Below are positions 10,241 through 22,238 of a stretch of DNA of 64,000 bases, piece after piece. The notes under the pieces are model-generated. The model worked only from the letters and a program-made list of their open reading frames with translations. It was not told where the DNA came from and made no database searches. The stretch spans positions 620,001-684,000 of the forward strand of contig NC_011686.1 in the NCBI RefSeq assembly GCF_000150955.2, in the 5' to 3' direction. Position 1 is the stretch's first letter. Each line of letters begins with the position of its first letter. Source of the stretch: Phaeodactylum tricornutum CCAP 1055/1. Lineage: Eukaryota > Bacillariophyta > Bacillariophyceae > Surirellales > Neidiaceae. The translations under genes and the position numbers were made by a program.

Positions 10241-10749
10241 TTATTTGGTCTCATGTTAATGCTAATTGCTGTGAACGAGGAATACTTTCATTTTCCAACA
10301 TGCGCTGCACCAGAGCCTTCAACTACTTTAAAATGCGTGTGGCTCTGACTGTTGAAACCGTTTCGCTCTATATAATTATTCGTGATGTAAACAATATAGT
10401 ACAAAGGTAATTGGCCCAAGTAGAGGAGCGGCTTTGACAGAGGTGCGTGGGACATCGCTGGGAATCATCACTGCCACGAAATCGACAATGAACTGCAACT
10501 CTAGCTCAGTATCATTGTCCTATGTTATAGATAGAGATATTGGTGATTGTGCGCCCCTGATATTACTGTTAGGGTTCCGTTTTTTGGATGGAATCAAAAG
10601 GGGATCTTCAGATCCTCGAAAAAAAATTTAGTTGGCTTCTGCACGTACTACCAACTTTCCTGGATTGCACTTGCTCTTACATTGCCGTTCGTTTTGAAAG
10701 CCCGCATCGCCTGTATCGACCCTTCCATACCCATCATTACGTCATCACC
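10241..10749. other. Intergenic region upstream of homoserine dehydrogenase
   Basis: About 500 bases between divergently oriented genes, AT-richer than the flanking coding sequence. No gene seen. The homoserine dehydrogenase frame is open back to 10588, but the added residues do not look like a conserved extension. Confidence 0.5.
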
Positions 10750-12063
10750 ATGAGTATCGCTCCCGCTATTGTCCCTCTACGCATCGGCATGTTCGGTGGC
10801 GGCGTCGTTGGCGGTGGAGTGTACGAAATCCTCATGCAGCGCGGCGTGGCCACGCTGCGTCGCCCCGTGGTAATTTCCAAGATCTGCGTCCGCAATCTCG
10901 ACAAGCCGCGTTCCTTCACGATCGACGAAAGCCAAACAACGTTGACAACGGATCCCAACGATATTCTGGAAGATTCCGAGATTGACTGCGTCGTCGAAGT
11001 CATGGGAGGCATCGGACTCGCGAAACAAGTCGTGCTCGACAGCCTCAAGGCCGGCAAATCCGTCGTCACCGCCAACAAGGCGCTCCTTGCGGCCCATTTG
11101 GATGAATGTCACGACGCCGCCAAGTCCACCAAGAAAGAACTCGCGTACGAAGCAGCGGTTTGCGGGGGAATCCCCATTATTCAAGTCTTACAGAGTTGCT
11201 ACGATGGAGACGTTATTACCAACGTTTCCGGTATTTGCAACGGCACCACCAACTACATGCTTACCGCCATGGAAGACGGAGCGGATTATGCTACTGTACT
11301 GCAAGAAGCTCAAGATTTGGGTTTTGCGGAAGCGGACCCCACGGCGGATGTAGAAGGTCACGATGTCCGTGCCAAAATTGCTATTCTCGCCAAACTCGCG
11401 TTCGGACAAACCGTCTCGGTAGACGACATTCCGACTGCGGGAATCAGCAACATTCAAGCCGTCGATTTTGAGTACGCAGCTCTCCTGCATTCCACCATCA
11501 AGTTGGTAGGAACGGCTCGTCGTTTGACCGGCGTCGATGGCGACGACGCTAATTCTAGCCCTCTCAGTGTGTACGTCAGTCCCGTCATGGTCTCGACCAA
11601 GGATATGTTGGCGTCGACACGCGGTAGTGGCAACGCCATTGTGGTGACATCGGAAAATATGAATGCCTGTAGCTATACTGGGCCCGGAGCCGGTCGTTTC
11701 CCAACCGCAAATTCTGTTGTGGCCGATATTGTTCGCGTTGCCAACGGACAGGCGTCCGTAGATCCCTTTCCCAAAGTCTCGCCCGAACCGCTGGAACTAG
11801 AAGACAACTACGTCTCGCCTTTCTACGTACGTATCCCATTTCGCGACGGTCTAGGAATTATCCGGCAGACCGGAGAGTTGGCGGAGCGTCACGGTGTTTC
11901 CATTCACGCTATTTTGCAAAATCCCATTGCCGATCCCGGGTCGGCTGATTTCTGTGTCACAACCGATCCCTGTCCACTATCAAACGTGCAGGCCTTTTGC
12001 AACGACCTGGCGGCGCAAAATTTTTGCCGCGATCCACCCCTGCATATGCCGTTGTTGCGTTGA
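10750..12063 (+). CDS. Homoserine dehydrogenase (monofunctional, with C-terminal ACT-like region)
   Basis: Reduces aspartate-4-semialdehyde to homoserine with NAD(P)H, the branch point to threonine, isoleucine and methionine. The ATG at 10750 gives 437 residues, the usual length for the monofunctional enzyme; the frame extends to 10588. Visible parts are the Rossmann loop GGGVVGGGV (about 16-24), VVTANKALL (105-113), YEAAVCGGIPII (133-144), GICNGTTNYMLT (161-172) and the family signature GFAEADPTADVEGHDVRAK (191-209). A C-terminal segment beginning FYVRIPFRDGLGIIRQ fits an ACT fold, which in other species gives threonine feedback control. There is no fused aspartate kinase. No bipartite plastid signal with an ASAFAP-like motif is visible in this frame, although amino-acid synthesis of this kind is often plastidial in diatoms; a missed upstream exon is possible. 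Confidence 0.93.
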   Translation: MSIAPAIVPLRIGMFGGGVVGGGVYEILMQRGVATLRRPVVISKICVRNLDKPRSFTIDESQTTLTTDPNDILEDSEIDCVVEVMGGIGLAKQVVLDSLKAGKSVVTANKALLAAHLDECHDAAKSTKKELAYEAAVCGGIPIIQVLQSCYDGDVITNVSGICNGTTNYMLTAMEDGADYATVLQEAQDLGFAEADPTADVEGHDVRAKIAILAKLAFGQTVSVDDIPTAGISNIQAVDFEYAALLHSTIKLVGTARRLTGVDGDDANSSPLSVYVSPVMVSTKDMLASTRGSGNAIVVTSENMNACSYTGPGAGRFPTANSVVADIVRVANGQASVDPFPKVSPEPLELEDNYVSPFYVRIPFRDGLGIIRQTGELAERHGVSIHAILQNPIADPGSADFCVTTDPCPLSNVQAFCNDLAAQNFCRDPPLHMPLLR

Positions 12064-13180
12064 AGGATTAAATCGAACGCACCCACACTCAGGGACAGCA
12101 TTGTCGAACTTTTGGTGTAGATGTATCACGTTGCACGTGAGATCTAGGAACACACACCGAGCGCTTCTTTCTTTTCTTCCTGTAGTACATTAGAGTAAAT
12201 CTTCCACTAAAGTGTGGTATGGTTGATTAGCAGACTTCTTGTTCAGCATTTTTTTCTGTAGAGGGACGCGCCAATCAAGGCTACTGTTCCCTACTCTTCA
12301 AAATAAGGAGCTGTTTTTCCCCAAAGGAGACACCTGGTGACGGAATCTAGGGAGGCAAGCCCACTGTACGTGATAGTGGCCTCGTTTTGTAATAACAAGA
12401 CCAGGTAAGAGTCGACGGTCTGATCCAGCATGGGCAAAATTGTTCCCGTTGCTCATGCATCTATCAGCGATAAACTAAAATTTTGGATCTCAACGGCTAC
12501 AAGCAGATTCGGCAAGAGGCCGGAGAGCGCACAGTGAACCATTGTTTGTCAAAAGCTCTCCCGAGTATCTTATCTGGCATTGGCGTCTAGAGGTGTACCT
12601 ACACAGAATACTTCAATACGCTTCAATACCGACTTTCGTCTCATTGAACGATAAGACTGCTTAATCTACACGCAAGCGGGTGGAAAAAAGTTATACAGAA
12701 AAATGTCGCACACCCTCGACACAGTTCATTTGGGTTCTGCAGGGATCGTTTTTCGCGAAGCGTCTTGTCCAAAAAAATGGAGTGCTATTGCTGCAAGTCA
12801 TCAATCATTCCAATGGACTTCCTCTGCATGTTTTGAAGTTACAAAAATGTAAGCACCCGAACATCGCATCATCGACGCTCACGGTAATGCTCCCCGTGTA
12901 CTGAAGCAATAGATCCCAAGGAGGCCAAAAGTGGTCTTTCGCTCAAAAGGGAGGAAGCATACTCGGCAACTTTACGCGTTGAGACAGTCTATCTCAGTCA
13001 GTTTAGGTTTACTGCGTGGAGAAAACGGCCGCAGAAGTATCTTGTCGTGTTCAAGCTTGTGTCGAGATCTGAACCTATCACAGCCCTTCCTCCCGTTTCA
13101 CATACGTCAGCACTACTTGGATCCCCCGGACAACCTTGGCAGGGGGAGCAACCGATCATCAAAAAGATGCACCGATGTGC
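12064..13180. other. Convergent intergenic region
   Basis: About 1.1 kb between the ends of homoserine dehydrogenase and the first CRAL-TRIO/bZIP gene. Short open frames at 12680-12904 and 12931-13296 have no recognisable similarity. Nothing supported. Confidence 0.5.
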
Positions 13181-16099
13181 TCAATCGGGTTTTCGTAGCA
13201 CTTTACGATCGAGCTCCGCATACAAACGGTCTTTGTGTGTGGCATCAAGCGCGCCGCCAATTTCCCAAGCGGTTAGCCCATCTCGCAAAGAATTAGCAGT
13301 CAGAGCCCTGCCCGCGATATCTCGCAGATCGCCACATAGATTAGGACCGACCGGCAATGATCCGTACGGTCGGGCCCCCCTGTCGGACGGTCTCAGGAAC
13401 ATCGGCAGCATATGACGTTGTGCAACGGAAGCATTGTGATTTGCTTCGTTCGCCGCTGCCTGTGTTACAAGCTGTCCATCCATGAAATGCCTCCACAGCT
13501 GTTCTTCGATCAGACCGTTAGTCACAGGAATAGGCATACCATGTGGAGAAAACATTACAGATCCATGTAAAGCATGTGCACCATACCCCATTGTTGACAA
13601 GGTATAAGTGTCGAGGGGAAAGCTGCTGCTCATACTCGTGCGCATTGACATTTTGTATGCTGCCACCACGCCGCTGGCCTTTCGCAGAAGTTCCTCGAGT
13701 CGAGCATTTGCTTCTTGCATAGCTGCCTTACGTGCGCAAAGGTCATTGCAAAATTTTTCTAGAGATTCATAGCGCTCTTTTCGTCGTAGCCGCTTTCGCC
13801 GTGATGCGATTACATTGAGAATTCGTTTACGGTTTTCTCCTTTAAGAAAGTGGAGATTTTCTTCGTTGACTTCGACTTCTCCAGACGATGAAACAATTGC
13901 ACCGTTTCTTTGCTCCCAATCCCTCACTTCTTGCGTTTCCTTTGGGTTTTTGACAATCATTTCATCGCGAAAGTGCGGATCGCCGTTCTCATGGTCAAAC
14001 CCACCGTTTAGCGATAGGTCGTCTGCAACATGTACTTCACCAGGCTCTCCAACACCGGATAAAAGGCCTGTAATATCTGCTCTTTCCTGGCCCCTTCTAT
14101 TTTCGTTCAAAGCCACAATATCTGCAAAACTCATCTTTCCGCCGATCAAATCAGGCAGGTGTTCTTCCTTTAGGCCACAAGCAACAAGCGTAGCCAAAAC
14201 TTCCGATGGCGCATTTGCATCGTGCGCAAGCACTTGGCAGCCAAACAAACCAAGGACAGATGGTAGGACTCTCTTTTCAAACACTTGCTCCTCAAAACCA
14301 CTCAAGCAATGAATTATATGGACTCTCTTGAAACGTATTGGTATTGACCGTCGTAACATTTCAGCAACTCCAGACCTCCCTGCCGCCTGTCCCATTTCTG
14401 TTTGGCCTAGCAAAGCAATCACAACGGCGCCGTTCTCAACCGTTTTTTCATTTTGCATAATTCGAGTCAGGGTATAAAATCCGCATTTCAGGCGCTCTGT
14501 TGACTCAGCACCAGCCAATTCCGGAGTATAAAAAATCACATCTCTGCCGACGTTGTCTTTCTCCAGAAGTGTGATATAGGTGGAGGATAGAAGCTCGATA
14601 TCATCACTAGATAAAGCTCCGTCCCCCGTTGTATTCATGGGCAAAAACGCTCGATCTCCAAACAGTCTTTGGCGTGTTTGCCAGTGAGAAACAAATCGTC
14701 TTGCAGCTGCTAAAGGATCGTTTGCTTCAAACTGAAGAAATATCCTTGGGTGCGTTTCTCGGTGGAGCAGGTCTGGAGCAGACTCAAGTGCTTCCAAAAA
14801 AGAAGATTTTTCGCTTTGAGGAATCTCGCGAAGCGCCTTCGCAAAGGCATCGAGCGCTGTGGAATTACAGTGGTCTAATTGCGTCTGAAAGATCCAACTT
14901 TTGGGTCTTTGGGGCACATTCAATAAGTCATGGCCCTTTGTTTTGGATTGGAAAACCTTGTCAGTATCGGCAAGGTTGAGCAAGTCAGAGTGCGCAAGTT
15001 CAGCGTGGGCTTGCCACTCCATTTGAGTTCTCGCTTTATCCAGATTGATAACATCTGCCTGAGAAAGGGCTCCACCAACTTTTACAGGAAGAGCTTCGGG
15101 CTTGAGAGCCCGGATCTGGAAGAAGTCCCCAATCTCCTCTTTTGTACAAGTTGCCAAGGAAAATGTTTTGACAGGACAGCTGTACAATCTAGTGAGTTGT
15201 GGAACGCAGCGCTCAAAAACATTCATCTCGTCACCAGTTAAGGTGTGGAACAAGAGCAGGGCCCCCAAACGAACTGGCATCGCCTTTAAGAGGCTGGCTG
15301 GTGTCTCACGACCAAAGATGCCATCAAAGCCCCTTTCATCCATGTACGTCAGAATTGTGTAGCCATCTTTGGCATTGTTAGTGTTGTGCATAGCCAGAAA
15401 TTGGGTATAAAAAACGCAGCGGAGACGCGCTGGTGTAAAGGAGGCTAAGACTCCAGGTTCGAAGAACTGCACGGAACAACCATCTTGATTGTTGGGCAAA
15501 GCGACCAAATAGTGCGTGCGGTACAGCAACAAATCGGTCGGTGATAAGGTTCCCTCTCCTGTCGAGTTCATGGGTAAAAAGGCTCGCTCCCCGAAGACAT
15601 TTTTCCGGACCTGCCAGTGCTGTGCAAAGAGGAGTGCGGCGGCGGCGACGTTTTCACAACGGAAGCGCAAGAAAATCTCTGGGTTCGACTCTCGATACAA
15701 GATCATTGGGATGGTTTGGCAAGCCTCTATGTACGCGCTTTTCTCAAAATCTGGAATCTTGTCCAATTCGTGAGAAAACTGCTGGAGGCTCTCGTAGACA
15801 CCAGAACCCTGCGTTACATTGAAAAACATCCATTGGTGGTTGCCTTTTTCCGCTGAGAGAGCAAGGGTGGAGGTTGGGATCCCGACGGTTCTGTCTATAG
15901 AGCACTGTTCTTGTCCAGACGCTATTCCGGCCGAGGCGACCATGGATTTAGCACTTTCAACGTTGTAGTCGCTATCCTCAGGAGCTCGTGTTAGCTTTTT
16001 CGTGGGCTTAAAAAGGTCCACCTTGGCAGAGCACTTTAGGGCGCCTGAGCGCGGGCCATCGCTACTACTTCTCTTTTTTGCTTTCAAAAACAAATCCAT
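13181..16099 (-). CDS. Tandem CRAL-TRIO/bZIP fusion protein (paralogue A)
   Basis: A 972-residue protein starting with ATG at 16099. Two Sec14-like CRAL-TRIO modules follow a Lys/Ser-rich head, at about residues 99-343 and 402-656. Each has the helical entry (ESNPEIFLRF; ETHPRIFLQF), the family motif RAFLPMNxTGxG and a closing LP..(V/I)GG turn like that of Sec14. A complete bZIP follows: Asn762, Ala765, Ser766 and Arg770 match the invariant N-x7-R basic region, and Leu780, Leu787, Met794 and Leu801 form the zipper in exact register. A motif SPHGMPIP...IEEQLWRHFM lies at about 851-874. CRAL-TRIO pockets bind phosphoinositides, tocopherol, retinal or other lipids; bZIP domains dimerise on DNA. 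A ligand-responsive nuclear regulator is the inference. No introns are needed. Confidence 0.85.
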   Translation of the reverse strand: MDLFLKAKKRSSSDGPRSGALKCSAKVDLFKPTKKLTRAPEDSDYNVESAKSMVASAGIASGQEQCSIDRTVGIPTSTLALSAEKGNHQWMFFNVTQGSGVYESLQQFSHELDKIPDFEKSAYIEACQTIPMILYRESNPEIFLRFRCENVAAAALLFAQHWQVRKNVFGERAFLPMNSTGEGTLSPTDLLLYRTHYLVALPNNQDGCSVQFFEPGVLASFTPARLRCVFYTQFLAMHNTNNAKDGYTILTYMDERGFDGIFGRETPASLLKAMPVRLGALLLFHTLTGDEMNVFERCVPQLTRLYSCPVKTFSLATCTKEEIGDFFQIRALKPEALPVKVGGALSQADVINLDKARTQMEWQAHAELAHSDLLNLADTDKVFQSKTKGHDLLNVPQRPKSWIFQTQLDHCNSTALDAFAKALREIPQSEKSSFLEALESAPDLLHRETHPRIFLQFEANDPLAAARRFVSHWQTRQRLFGDRAFLPMNTTGDGALSSDDIELLSSTYITLLEKDNVGRDVIFYTPELAGAESTERLKCGFYTLTRIMQNEKTVENGAVVIALLGQTEMGQAAGRSGVAEMLRRSIPIRFKRVHIIHCLSGFEEQVFEKRVLPSVLGLFGCQVLAHDANAPSEVLATLVACGLKEEHLPDLIGGKMSFADIVALNENRRGQERADITGLLSGVGEPGEVHVADDLSLNGGFDHENGDPHFRDEMIVKNPKETQEVRDWEQRNGAIVSSSGEVEVNEENLHFLKGENRKRILNVIASRRKRLRRKERYESLEKFCNDLCARKAAMQEANARLEELLRKASGVVAAYKMSMRTSMSSSFPLDTYTLSTMGYGAHALHGSVMFSPHGMPIPVTNGLIEEQLWRHFMDGQLVTQAAANEANHNASVAQRHMLPMFLRPSDRGARPYGSLPVGPNLCGDLRDIAGRALTANSLRDGLTAWEIGGALDATHKDRLYAELDRKVLRKPD

Positions 16100-17229
16100 C
16101 TTCCAGGCAATTGTATTGTCCGGTCGCCAGGTCTCTCTTTGGGCTTTGCGATCAGCAGCTTATTTATTTCCAATTCAGAAGGAGTGTGGGTTAGAACCGG
16201 AGAGCGCCGAAACATCACCTTTATATGCCCTACGCTGTAGGACGTATGTTCTGACTCTGACAGTACGTACGGCTATTACCTAACAATAACAAGTCCGTTA
16301 TGTTCATTCTGTACCGGTTCCAACAATGCCGAAATTTCATCATGACCTGGTCAAGGACGCAAAAAAAGTCCCAACGGTATGTCTCCACTTCTGTGAACAA
16401 TTAAGTAATTTTCGGACTAGAGAAGAACCCACCCTCCTATGTAGTTAGCTTACATTGAATAGACGTTAGAATGACATATGTCTCGTCAAAATTTGTTTTG
16501 ATACTGCTTATGATTAATAGCTAGCTATTCATAGTCAACTGTAAGTCACCGTCCGGCTTCGTAGCATCTCTCTAGAGACTGTAGAAAGATGTCCGTTTCG
16601 TATCAAATTTCTCCGGAATCAATTTTGATAGCATAATATCGTTAGGTCTGCGTAACGCATAGATTTGCTATTGCGTCGCACATCTCCAGGCCTCCTTAAA
16701 TGCGGTAAACACTGCAAATAGCTTATTTGCGGTGTGATTTGGACTTTTATTTGCGGTGTTTGCGGTATTTCGAACCCTAACGGATTTTACTTAACATGCG
16801 TATATCGTATCGGTATCCAACTCACTATGTTTTTCAAAAATTACTTGTCACTACGTTGTCTTACTCTTGAATGTCAGAGGAAAGCACTTTCGAATTCTTC
16901 TCCTATCTGCAATATCCTTTGAGAGAGAAGTCTGTGAGTTCCTGTTGGCTTGCATCTTTCTCTCAGTGTATGGTTGTTGTTTATAAATCTGACTGACAAT
17001 AAGCAGATGACGTGTTTCGGAAGGAGAAGTCTCCATAGAAATTTTGCTTGGGAGGAAACTGTCTGTTTTCTACTGCCAAGCTATCCACAAAAGGATTTTT
17101 TCTCATAGACAAAGTTATTTGAGGAAAGCATCCTTGTGATAGACCCTGGGTAAGACAATTGCTGTTTGGCTTCAAAGGTCTGTCTCTTCTGCTGATATGC
17201 TTTGCTGATTTTTAGAGCTCATTTCTTCT
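16100..17229. other. Intergenic region before the transposon island
   Basis: About 1.1 kb. It holds the promoter of paralogue A at its left end. A perfectable hairpin lies at 16709-16735 (ACACTGCAAAT with ATTTGCGGTGT) amid several TTGCGGTGT-like words; this may be a transposon scrap. No gene seen. Confidence 0.4.
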
Positions 17230-17234
17230 GACTG
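17230..17234. repeat. Target-site duplication GACTG (left) of Copia element 1
   Basis: GACTG directly precedes the 5' LTR. The same five bases follow the 3' LTR at 25481-25485, as expected for an LTR-element insertion. Confidence 0.85.
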
Positions 17235-17904
17235 TGTCATGGTTTAGTACCATGCAACATGCCCATCAAGAATGTCCGTCCGTTAGGTGCCAACACAGTG
17301 GATGGCAGTTGGAATGTTTACAAGGATGAAGTGAGTTGCATGGAAGTTAATTTGGTCTTATTGTATGGAATTCCTACATACAACAATGTATCAGGCATTG
17401 GAGAGAACGTGACAAAGTCAGTCGTGTTCTGACAGTGGCAACGGAGTGGGACACCTGACTAACAGATGTAAATGGATGTGCCCCATTTTCCGTGGCATGT
17501 GTGTTATGAAAGGTATTTCCGGTTCCACTATAAGTATATGTGAGCATGCGCCATGGTGTAAGGATACTATGGCAAAGGAAAGATATTTGGTTTTGTTTTG
17601 TTTGAGTTTGTTCCTCAGGTTTTGTTGCATCTTGGCAAATCAGAGGAACAACAAGAACTAGTTTATAGCACTGATTCTTCAATCATTGTTTTATAACTTC
17701 TTTGATCCGTACTGCCTTTATTGCACAGGTCCTTGTATCCGCTGTCTAACCCGTGGGGAGCGTTGTCAACGAGTAGAGTTTTACAGTCCCTAAGTCCCTT
17801 AGGTGTATTGCCGGTTGTTCGCAATAACGCCATCCTCTATTTACCAGGCTCTGTTCCTAACAGCGCTTCTGTCCATACGGTGTACATTGGTGTATATTGT
17901 AACA
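17235..17904 (+). repeat. 5' LTR of Copia element 1
   Basis: 670 bases, TG...CA ends. Nearly all differences from the 3' LTR fall in its first 310 bases and most are CpG to TpG or CpA. Confidence 0.88.
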
Positions 17905-17922
17905 GAGTAACAGTCTTGGTTT
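17905..17922 (+). promoter_or_regulatory. Candidate primer-binding site of Copia element 1
   Basis: The sequence just after the 5' LTR, GAGTAACAGTCTTGGTTT, is almost the same as that just after the 5' LTR of the otherwise distinct element 3. Its position and conservation fit a tRNA primer-binding site. The tRNA is not identified. Confidence 0.5.
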
Positions 17923-20900
17923 CTTGTCAAATCACTGCTGCTTGTTGCACAGAATTTGGTAAACCCACCTTGAATCAACCCTTTGATAGTTACTGGCACG
18001 GAGCGATATCACGCACAGTAGTAACACTGCCACCGAGGTGGTAGAAGGGAGTGAACCAGTGCTGGCAACGTCCACTGGTGTAGGGTCAAATAAAGAGGTC
18101 CGCTTAGTTACAGCGAAGGACCTGAAATATAGTGGAAGACCTAACCCCGGACCCCTACCAATCCGGCTATCCAGCCCAACTCAAGATCTGATCCGGCTAC
18201 CCAGCCCAACTCAAGACCTGGATAACCTTGTTGAGACGAACTACATCTGATGCAGCTGCCCTTGCTCATTTGCTGGAGACGGTGCTCGCACCATCTGCAA
18301 CTTCATCTATCCGCCTTAGCCTACAACTTAACGGATATGACGATCTACAAAGTGTTGATGGTATTTTTGAGAGTGAACTTGAATCTCTAGAGTACGTCCC
18401 TTTTGCACTTGAAGAAGGAGTCCCACCTCACCCGGTGAAGTTGCTAATGGCGCATTGAAAGCTACTAAGTTATTTCCTACCTTGGATGAGTCATCTTCGG
18501 AACACAAATGGGGGGCCACTATCCCCTTATGAGATTGTTTCCCTCGCTAGAGATGTTTTCAACACATACCGGATGTCGCCTCCTGTCCAGTTGTCAGAAT
18601 CACCGTCTACTCCCCTTTGGCAATCCAGCACCCCTATGGCCATACCTGGAAACCATAGTTGCTCTGCTGTTGCTGATTTCAAACAAGGAGTGAAATGTGA
18701 CAAGACGCACTATCCAGTGCTTAAGGATGATCGCTACTGGGACAATTTTTACCGTACCTTTGTTGTTACCGCCGTATTGCACAGATAATGTTCTAGATCC
18801 GGCTTATTCTCCAACAGATCCAGATGAAATCTCACTTTTTAAAGAGCAGAAAAAGTTTGTCTATTCCGCCCTAGAACACTGTTTGCAAACCAATATGGGG
18901 AAAAACATTGTTCGAGAACATGCTTTTGATTTTGACGCCCAAGTTGTATTTGCAAAAATCGTTAAACATTACACGGCATCCACAGCCGCGAAAATCAGCT
19001 CCGGCACTACTCTCTCATACTTGACCTCTGCAAAATACGGCAGCTCCTGGACCGGCACTGCGGAAGGTTTATCTTGCATTGGAAAACCATCTACGCATCT
19101 ACAACAATACCGTGCCAACTACGGAACATTTGCCACCGCAACTCTGCCTCAGTTTGCTCGAGTCCTCTGTTCGCGACGTCTCCGAACTACGTCAAGTCAA
19201 CACTACCGCGAATTTAGATTTAGCTAAAGGGGGGTCTCCTTTTAACTATGAAAATTATCTAAGTCTACTTCTCGCTGCAGCAACTTATACGACAAAGGGA
19301 ACAACCTTTCCAACTCTCGTAGCCCTAAGACCAAGCGTAGTGCCTTTGTTGCCGAAACCATCTTCCCTGACAACGACTACGGCGTTGATTACGACATTGA
19401 TTTATCTCCGTCCATTCTGTACGAAGCGAATGCTCACAACCGCAGAGCAGGAGATCAAAATCGAGACCGCCAGGGCAATGTCAACCGTGAACAACCGTAT
19501 ATCCCCCGTGAGACATGGGATAAACTGTCCGAGGATGCAAAGGCGATTCTCCGAGGCATGTCTTCTCCCGCGGAAGGTCAAGCCTCGCCTAACAGCAAGT
19601 CAACACCCGCATTTCATGCCAATTCTCATTCTCTAGCCGACATGGGACACCCCTCCCCAACCAACAACTCGTTGAATGAAAGCGACAACGAAAAATTCCA
19701 CGATTGTGGAAACGATTCGGAGTTACTTGTCCACCTTACTGATTGTTCCAGTCCTATGGCAAATGGAGACATTCGCAAAGTCCTTGCCTCTGCCTCTTCC
19801 CACAAGAAAAATGAAAACAACTGCCTCCAGTCAAACATGCTTGAGTACACCATTTCACGGCACTCCATCATTGGAACCACATCTTCTCTCATTGACAGAG
19901 GTGCCAATGGCGGACTCGCTGGAAGCGATGTTAAGGTTATCAACAAAACCGGCCGTTCGGCAAGCATCACCGGTATCAACGACCACACTCTGCCTGATTT
20001 AGATATTGTCACCACTGCTGGTCTTGTTGAATCCCAGAACGGACCTATTATTGTCGTACTACATCAATATGCCCATCATGGAAAAGGAAAAACTATCCAT
20101 TCTAGTGCACAACTAGAGTACTACAAGAACACTGTCAAAGACCGATCTTGTGTACTTGGAGGTAAACAACGCATTGTAACTCTAGATGACTATGTTATTC
20201 TTTTACAAGTTCGTCAGGGACTTGCATACATGGACATGCGCCCTCCTTCCGACGCAGAGTTTGATACACTTCCCCACGTTGTACTTACTTCCCATGTTGA
20301 TTGGGATCCGTCCATCATTGACAATGAGATTGACCTTGCCACGGATTGGTATGACGCCGTTCAGGATCTCCCGAACGACCCATATGTCGAACCTCGTTTC
20401 AATTCAACTGGGGACTACTGGCATAGACATGTTGCGAATTTTGACATATTTTTGTCATCTGAGATCATTGCCCATTCCACCGCTATTGACAATATACTCT
20501 CGTCCAATAAGCACAACATGGTTCGAAATGAACGCAATTACGAAGCCTTGCGCCCTTGTCTTGGCTGGGTCTCTACTGACACAGTCAAGAAAACTATCCT
20601 GGCCACCACGCAATTTGCTCGAGAAGTATATAATGCGCCCATGCATAAACATTTCAAGTCCCGCTTCCCAGCGCTTAATGTTCATTGACGCAACGAGGCT
20701 GTGGCTACCGATACCATCTGGTCGGATACGCCTGCCATTGACAATGGAGCAAAATTTGCGCAATTATTCGTTGGACGCCGATTGCTTGTTACCGATATTT
20801 ATCCCATGAAAACAGACAAGGAGTTTGTTAACGCTCTCGAAGACAATATTCGTCATTGAGGCGCCATGGATAAACTTTTCAGCGACCGCGCCAAGGCCGA

Positions 20901-21239
20901 AATCAGCAAGAAAGTTTCCGACATTGGCCGTGCCTATAACATTGATCAATGGCAAGGTGAGCCCAACCACCAGCACCAGAATTATGCTGAACATCGGATT
21001 GCAACTGTGGAAGCAAATGCATATAACATTCTAAACAAAACAGGCGCACCCAATTCTACATGGTTATTGTGTGTTTCCTACGTTTGCTATTTATTCAACC
21101 ATTTGGCACATGAGTCTTTGCACGACCGCACCCCAATCGAAATTCTTTCCGGTAGTACCCCTGACATTAGCGTACTCCTTCAATTTCATTTCTGGGAGCC
21201 AATCTATTACCAACTTGATAAGATTCTACCTGCTTACGA

Positions 21240-21920
21240 GTGTATTTGTAGAATACGACAAAAGAGTAGAAGTTGGGGGAAAGCCTCGTAGAGGCTCCGA
21301 TTGTTTTAATCAGTAGGTTTTTAGATTGAGATTGTGAGACTAAAATATAGATTCCAAAATGAAACCTTTTGTGTTGGAAACAGAATGTACAAATGTAGAA
21401 ACCCCGTAGCCAATGTACTGGCTATCGAACCATTGACATAGTTTTTGTCGAGATGATTGGATCACCTATGTGATCGCCAAACCATCCAGTTCAGATGGTG
21501 CCAACAGTATCTGTTGACAACTTTCATCTAGGGAAACCGTATGGTAATCAGGAATATTTCGTTCCTAGCGTATCAGGTTTGATAAGACGAGTCGTCTTAT
21601 ATGCCTCATGCAACGGAACCAGAGTTGTGTATGTTGCAAACATTTGGGTGCATAACGCAAATATTTGGTTTCCTATGAGACGCTTCGTATTTTCCTCCGG
21701 CATGCCACACACGGGTAATGAACCCGACGAGGACAGTCGTCTGGCTACTGCGTCTGTCCTACGACAGAGCCAGGAAAAAGGAAATGGCAACGAGGCCAAG
21801 ATCTAGAGCTAGTGAATCCTAGGTAGATGTTCCAACAAACAATGCTAAGGCTAAGCAATTCTATCTACAATGTAGTATCAAATTGTAGCATTGTGTGGCT
21901 ATAATTTATCAGACTCGAAG
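21240..21920. mobile_element. Unclassified insertion of about 680 bases within Copia element 1
   Basis: Between the integrase end and the next recognisable Copia segment lies about 680 bases that element 3 does not have. It includes a near-perfect palindrome around 21583-21602 (TAAGACGA/TCGTCTTA). I find no convincing terminal repeats or target duplication, so its type is unknown. Boundaries are approximate. Confidence 0.45.
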
Positions 21921-22238
21921 ACCCTACTTTTCCTTCCAACGGAACTGAAAAGAAAGGACGATTCGTTGGAATTGCGGACTCCGTTGGTGATGCTCTTACC
22001 TATAAGATACTCACCAATGACTCCCACAAGATCCTTTTCCGATCTAGCGTTAGATCTGCTTTAAAAGCTAGTGAAACCATTTTGCGTCTTGAACCACATG
22101 AAGGGGGGAGAGTTCTCCTAAGCCTATCAACTTCATTAAGTCGCGTAGAACTGAGGACGAAAGTTCCTATGCTCTTCATACGCTACCTGGTGTCACCCCG
22201 GACGATCTCATCGGCCGCACGTTTCTAACGGACACTCA

